Shown: piece by piece, positions 59,941-64,000 of the stretch | How the letters are laid out: every line of letters begins with the position of its first letter | Numbering within the stretch: the stretch's first letter is position 1 | Assembly: GCA_905373835.1 (NCBI GenBank) | Contig: CAJPUN010000005.1 | Location: 10,534 to 74,533, forward strand | Length of the DNA stretch: 64,000 nt | Direction: 5' to 3' | Source of the DNA: Candidatus Saccharimonadota bacterium | Lineage (GTDB): Bacteria > Patescibacteriota > Saccharimonadia > Saccharimonadales > Saccharimonadaceae | Notes under the pieces: generated by a model | Database searches by the model: none | The model's input: the letters and a program-made list of their open reading frames with translations, nothing else | Told to the model about the DNA's origin: nothing | Made by a program: the position numbers and the translations under genes

Positions 59941-60082
59941 GCACAAATGCAGAACTATTGAGTTATTCTTCTTATTCTGCAAGCTGTAGCTTTGATGAGC
60001 TGTCAAGGTATGAGAGAGGTTTACGCTCAAGGCGATTGGTTTTTAGGTACTTCCTTCATGATTTCTTTTAAAGATTTATTGA

Positions 60083-60844
60083 CTATATCCTTCCCTTACT
60101 CTTTTTAAAGCAATCCTTAGAAGTTTCTTGCGCCGTTTTCTCGCTTATACCTCCATACTCCTGACAAATATATCGTGCATCTTCAGTTCTGCTATTTACA
60201 ACATATCTCACAGCATAACTTCTCGGGTTTTTTGATTGGGCATACTCCATGAGTCTTCTTACGTTTTGGACATCTTCTTCTCTTACCTGGTCCCCTACTA
60301 CAACAATAGATACTTCATATATAATATGGTCCCCATACTTTCGCAACATCTCAGCAAAAGCTGGCGTACCCTGTATCCCATCAGCTACATCAGGAGCAAT
60401 TGTAATATCTGGCATATATTTTACTGCAGGTATAGACAATTTTTTAACCATCTTGGTAAGATCTTTTTCTTCTTGCTCATTGTAAAGTGCCGAGAGGTAG
60501 TTATCGCGATAGAGCCGGTGATCTTTCTCTAAAACACGAAAGGTATAAGAACTACCCTCTCTATGTGCATCTGCAACTTTGCCGCCTCTTCTTGCGAATC
60601 CTCCTCCTTCAATTCGATAGTTCTTGATAATGAAGTGCTGGTGATATTTTTTCTCTAGGTAGGCGCGCATTTCAGCCTGAGCTTGATGAGCCTCTATAAG
60701 ATACTTAATATGAAATATACCGATTAATGCACCAGTTAATAGAAGTATGACGCATGTCGGAATAATGATAACGCGGAGGATACCACGAAAGAGGATGGTG
60801 CGAAAGCTTAGCCTATTATTCTCGTCTGGTTCTTTCTCGTGCAT
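60083..60844 (-). CDS. Membrane-anchored paralog B
   Basis: 253 residues with the plan of paralog C: RLSFRTILFRGILRVIIIPT at the start, one membrane helix, an outer domain starting AQAEMRAYLEKKYHQHFIIK, and PAFAEMLRKYGDHIIYEVSI near two-thirds. Four Cys-containing spots occur late (RYICQEYGG, SKDCFKK). The ATG at 60844 follows GGGGAC; only 18 bases separate it from paralog A's stop, so it is in A's operon. Confidence 0.6.
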   Translation of the reverse strand: MHEKEPDENNRLSFRTILFRGILRVIIIPTCVILLLTGALIGIFHIKYLIEAHQAQAEMRAYLEKKYHQHFIIKNYRIEGGGFARRGGKVADAHREGSSYTFRVLEKDHRLYRDNYLSALYNEQEEKDLTKMVKKLSIPAVKYMPDITIAPDVADGIQGTPAFAEMLRKYGDHIIYEVSIVVVGDQVREEDVQNVRRLMEYAQSKNPRSYAVRYVVNSRTEDARYICQEYGGISEKTAQETSKDCFKKSKGRI

Positions 60845-60862
60845 GTTTTCTGTCCCCACCCC

Positions 60863-61603
60863 TTACTTTCTAAAGCACTCATTGGCTTGTTTTTCATCTA
60901 ATAGACGCGTACCTTCTACCTGTATATTGCACACTATGTCTGCGTCCATCTTCGTATCATGTATGCTGTAATGTATAATACGGTAGCCAACTTTTTGCTG
61001 ATTGATATATCTAATAAGGCTCATGAGATAGTACCGATCCCGGTTATCGACAGCCAATTGATTTGTATTACGATTAACACTTATTATGTAGTGTATGTCT
61101 TTTCCATAAGACGCTATCGCTTCTTCGTATGTTTTAGGTGTACCGCTCAGCGACTGTGCTGTATTGTCTGCAAGACTGACAGTGATGTCGGTCTGCGCCC
61201 ACGAGTTATTTATGATATGATCCTTTATTAACTTATCATTCTGAGAGCGGGACCATATTACACCTGGATAGTTATCTTGATTGCCATTCGATGAGGTGTT
61301 TACAGAAAATCGTATATGAGGATCCCGTATAGGGTAAGCATTGGCAGCTAGTACTCCCTCTACGCCGAGGCCACTGCTCTTCCGCTCTGGTTTCTCAACG
61401 ATGAATTCCTCATTATATTTGTTTTGTAAATAAGTTTTCATTGTTGCTTGAGCTTGATTCGCCTCAATATAAGCCTTGAGATAGAATCCACCAACGAGGA
61501 GAAATATAACAGCTGTTGGAATAATGATGACATAGAGGATACCACGGAAGACGATAGTGCGAAGGCTTAGTGTGCCGTTGTCACTTAGTTTCTTCTTGCG
61601 CAT
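60863..61603 (-). CDS. Membrane-anchored paralog A
   Basis: 246 residues: TLSLRTIVFRGILYVIIIPT, membrane helix, then AQATMKTYLQNKYNEEFIVE and later TYEEAIASYGKDIHYIISVN. First gene of the array on the minus strand; promoter at 61642-61647. The ATG at 61603 follows GAGGGTAGAAAAT, a leader shared in form by all three paralogs. Outer domain probably extracytoplasmic. Function unknown. Confidence 0.6.
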   Translation of the reverse strand: MRKKKLSDNGTLSLRTIVFRGILYVIIIPTAVIFLLVGGFYLKAYIEANQAQATMKTYLQNKYNEEFIVEKPERKSSGLGVEGVLAANAYPIRDPHIRFSVNTSSNGNQDNYPGVIWSRSQNDKLIKDHIINNSWAQTDITVSLADNTAQSLSGTPKTYEEAIASYGKDIHYIISVNRNTNQLAVDNRDRYYLMSLIRYINQQKVGYRIIHYSIHDTKMDADIVCNIQVEGTRLLDEKQANECFRK

Positions 61604-61641
61604 ATTTTCTACCCTCACCCCCTACTTTCTACTCTGTGACT

Positions 61642-61647
61642 ATTATA
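61642..61647 (-). promoter_or_regulatory. -10 box of the paralog A-B operon
   Basis: Extended GTGC-TATAAT-AGTC on the minus strand, duplicated at 59935 before paralog C. Confidence 0.6.
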
Positions 61648-61813
61648 GCACTAATATAGAACTTCTGATTTTCCCTTTTATAAGTTATATCAGTCTAGAT
61701 GCCACATCGATAAACAGTCTCCATCCTGCTCCTCATTCCTTATCAATCACCTCAATCATCAGTTTGCTTTTTTCAATACCTGGTTTACTGTCCCGGACTT
61801 ATGTCTCTTCATG

Positions 61814-62353
61814 TTACCATCTCCTCTCTAGCGCTATCCAACCTGCTGCTACGGATGCTGCCACAGATAGCTCATTATTCATGAGCATAGTTCGTAGCTC
61901 GTCAGTTATTGGCTGTATTACTTCAATATCCTCATTATCATCAAGATGTTGCCTATGCTTTATAGTGACATTATCAGCAAAGACGATCGCTATCTTGACA
62001 CGGCTATTCGTAGGGTCCTCAAAAAATGTAGGTCCCTCTACAAAAAGACTGGAGGTGCCTCCAGTCTCTTCATATAATTCCCTTTTTGCAGCAATTAAAG
62101 CAGATTCACCCGCATCAATCTTACCCGCAGGAAATTCTATAACACTTTGCTGCGCTCCGTGTTTATACTGACGCACCAGTAAAAATTTGCCTTCATGAGT
62201 GCGTGGAACGATCAAAACGGCATTCATTCCTTCTCGGATGTAATAATCATCGAGGACTTTGCCTGACGGGAGCCTGACGGTTTCAATATCGAGCTTGTAC
62301 CACGGTGAGTCGACTAACTTCTTTTGACTTATAACGTTCCATTCTTGATTCAT
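61814..62353 (-). CDS. NUDIX hydrolase, ADP-ribose pyrophosphatase-like
   Basis: 179 residues. LVRQYKHGAQQSVIEFPAGK, then IDAGESALIAAKRELYEETG: a complete Nudix box with the upstream Gln-Tyr/Glu pattern of ADP-ribose pyrophosphatases. TACAAT (62360-62365) is six bases before the ATG at 62353, so the longer hydrophobic extension upstream is rejected. Confidence 0.85.
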   Translation of the reverse strand: MNQEWNVISQKKLVDSPWYKLDIETVRLPSGKVLDDYYIREGMNAVLIVPRTHEGKFLLVRQYKHGAQQSVIEFPAGKIDAGESALIAAKRELYEETGGTSSLFVEGPTFFEDPTNSRVKIAIVFADNVTIKHRQHLDDNEDIEVIQPITDELRTMLMNNELSVAASVAAGWIALERRW

Positions 62354-62573
62354 AGTATTATTGTAGTGTATCTTCAGATCTAGCACTACCATCAACAGTA
62401 GCATAAGTAGCATAAGCGGTGTCATACATCTATGTATAAACAAGACATTTGCACACTCGCAGTTCCCTTTCAAATTGTGATACACCGTACATCATAGGAC
62501 TCCAGCGGCACACGACAAGTGAGCTCAGATGTGTTAGTTTTTATCTCTTCTCGTATGTAGTAAAATACTATAC

Positions 62574-63809
62574 ATGAATACTCAAGCGCACCACGTTATT
62601 ACCGACGAATATTTGATTGATGAGGCGCTATCTCGCTCAGTTGCCGAAATTCTTCCAAGTAAAGATAGTCTCAAAAAGGAGCTACAAAGTGGCCGCCGCC
62701 TCACATTCTATCTTGGTATTGACCCAACTGCGAACTATGTTCATCTTGGGCACTCAACAAATTATCTGATACTCGAACGGTTCCACGCTCTTGGCCACCG
62801 GATTATTGTGCTAATTGGCGACTTTACCGCCATGATCGGTGATCCGAGCGATAAAACTTCGATGCGTGTGCAGCTAACACGCGAACAAGTGCTGGAGAAC
62901 CTGCAGACATTTAAGGCACAAATTGGCAAGATTCTAGACTTTAGCGATATCGACAACCCGATAGAATTCCAGTTCAATTCGGAGTGGCTCTCCAAGCTAA
63001 CATTTGAAGATTCTGTGGAGCTTGCCTCCAACTTTACCGTGCAGCAGATGCTAGAGCGCGATGCATTCAAAAAGCGAGTCGCTGCCGAGAAGCCACTCTT
63101 CGTCCATGAGTTCTTCTATCCGCTGATGCAGGGCTACGATTCTGTGGCAATGGATGTTGATGTAGAGATTGGTGGCACCGACCAAACATTCAATATGCTG
63201 GCTGGCCGTACATTGCTCAAGCGCTACAAGCAGAAAGAAAAGTTTGTCATTACAACCACACTGCTCGAAAACCCAGAAACCGGCGAAAAATTAATGAGCA
63301 AAAGCCTTGGCACCGGTGTGGGTCTCAATCTAAATGCCAAAGATATGTTCTTTAAAATCATGCAGCTGGCGGATGCGGGTATTTACCAGTGTTTTGTGGA
63401 TTGTACGCGCCTGCCTATGAGTGAGATTGCTGTAATTAAAAATCGACTCAACGACGGAGAAAACCCACGCGATATCAAAAAGGATCTTGCCCGAGAGATA
63501 GTGTCAATGTACCACGGAGCGAGCGCCGCCGTTGATGCTGAGCAGCAATGGGTCTCTGAGGTGAGTCAGAAGAATCTTACTAAGGATATTGACGTCATTC
63601 AGGTAGATGCCCATGAGTCAATTATCGATATCATTGTTCGACTGAGCATCACAAAAAGTCGCGGCGAGGCCAGACGGCTCATCAAGCAAAATGCCGTGAA
63701 GATCAATGACTCCAAAATTTCCAGCGAAGATACACCACTTACTAACGGTGACATTTTGCGTGTTGGTAAGAAACACACCTTCAAGGTAGCCTTGCACCCG
63801 AATCAATAG
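62574..63809 (+). CDS. tyrS: Tyrosyl-tRNA synthetase
   Basis: 411 residues. Class I Rossmann core: YLGIDPTANYVHLGHSTNYL with the HIGH-like HLGH, GGTDQTFNMLAGR, and KLMSKSLGTGVGLN (KMSKS). The C-terminal S4-like domain (SRGEARRLIKQNAVKINDSK) is the TyrRS RNA-binding tail. Charges tRNA-Tyr. Probably leaderless, with TAAAAT seven bases before the ATG. Confidence 0.95.
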   Translation: MNTQAHHVITDEYLIDEALSRSVAEILPSKDSLKKELQSGRRLTFYLGIDPTANYVHLGHSTNYLILERFHALGHRIIVLIGDFTAMIGDPSDKTSMRVQLTREQVLENLQTFKAQIGKILDFSDIDNPIEFQFNSEWLSKLTFEDSVELASNFTVQQMLERDAFKKRVAAEKPLFVHEFFYPLMQGYDSVAMDVDVEIGGTDQTFNMLAGRTLLKRYKQKEKFVITTTLLENPETGEKLMSKSLGTGVGLNLNAKDMFFKIMQLADAGIYQCFVDCTRLPMSEIAVIKNRLNDGENPRDIKKDLAREIVSMYHGASAAVDAEQQWVSEVSQKNLTKDIDVIQVDAHESIIDIIVRLSITKSRGEARRLIKQNAVKINDSKISSEDTPLTNGDILRVGKKHTFKVALHPNQ

Positions 63810-63925
63810 CATGATGCGGAAAACTGGTATTATATGTCTACTACAGCGAGCTGAAGAGTTTATAAGAGTGGCTTACCTTCATGCAGTCATCTTTCAACCT
63901 TACTATCATCGATAGGTGATAAGAT

Positions 63926-64000
63926 ATGACAAGTATGTACACCCACACCCTCACCCTACCCTCCTATGGCCAAACCCAGACACTGCGCTTGGTAGCGCCA
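63926..64000 (+). CDS. Start of a further gene, cut by the window end
   Basis: From ATG 63926 (or 63935) an open frame runs to the end of the window: YTHTLTLPSYGQTQTLRLVA. Too short to identify. Confidence 0.4.
   Translation, partial: MTSMYTHTLTLPSYGQTQTLRLVAP

Overview
The window looks like part of a small, densely packed chromosome of a candidate-phyla-radiation bacterium, most likely a Saccharibacterium (TM7, Patescibacteria). This is inference from gene content. There are many short membrane or secreted proteins of unknown function. Chaperone control is of the Gram-positive HrcA/CIRCE type, and peptidoglycan genes (murC, murJ) and an FtsB-like divisome protein are present. There is no amino-acid or central-carbon pathway, and genes are tightly overlapped. 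TGA is used as a normal stop, often inside ATGA overlaps, so this is not the recoded TGA=Gly lineage. Much of the transcription looks leaderless: in about two dozen genes an (often extended) -10 box lies 6-10 bases before the start codon. Shine-Dalgarno sites occur mainly at internal operon genes.

Layout. 0-5.8 kb: kinase-like gene, Tat-like secreted protein, a polyamine block (AdoMet decarboxylase, DUF4178-like protein, membrane aminopropyltransferase), a nitrilase-like protein and an FKBP isomerase. 5.9-10.2 kb: heat-shock locus on the minus strand (hrcA, grpE, a membrane protein, dnaK) with three CIRCE operators. 10.4-14.4 kb: a pair of small proteins sharing a Cys motif, an LssY_C-like membrane protein coupled to guanylate kinase, and small unknown genes. 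14.4-20.9 kb: lepA (EF-4) in two separate halves, 4.5 kb apart, with an SDR, three NUDIX enzymes, a membrane protein, a YdcF-like gene and a fossil lepA fragment between them. 20.9-27.3 kb: murJ, ftsH, tilS and a flavoprotein lacking the redox cysteines. 27.4-29.8 kb: three tRNAs with CAU anticodon (elongator Met, initiator fMet, Ile2). 29.8-38.5 kb: small proteins, murC, MazG, NUDIX, CYTH, trmB, tsaC, mscS. 38.6-43.2 kb: tandem PH/GRAM-like membrane proteins, two secreted or anchored proteins and a Tat-type HExxH protease. 43.4-55.5 kb: VIT transporter, mutY, dinB, an IMPase-like phosphatase, hydrolases, aspS, a CBS protein and a DsbA-like thioredoxin. 55.5-58.5 kb: a decaying stretch with a broken histidine kinase, a truncated winged-helix gene and a broken family 2 glycosyltransferase. 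58.6-61.6 kb: a short class-3-lipase-like gene translationally coupled to a tandem array of three paralogous membrane-anchored proteins, resembling a phospholipase toxin/immunity locus. 61.8 kb to the end: NUDIX, tyrS and the start of another gene.

The genes that most plainly act together are the polyamine block, the heat-shock regulon, tilS with the lysidine-requiring tRNA-Ile2, and the nucleotide-housecleaning set (six NUDIX proteins, MazG, CYTH). The observations most worth following are the split lepA with its internal direct repeat, the lipase/membrane-paralog array, the pervasive leaderless promoters (two of them with overlapping divergent -10 boxes), the redox-cysteine-less flavoprotein, and the clustering of all three CAU tRNAs.
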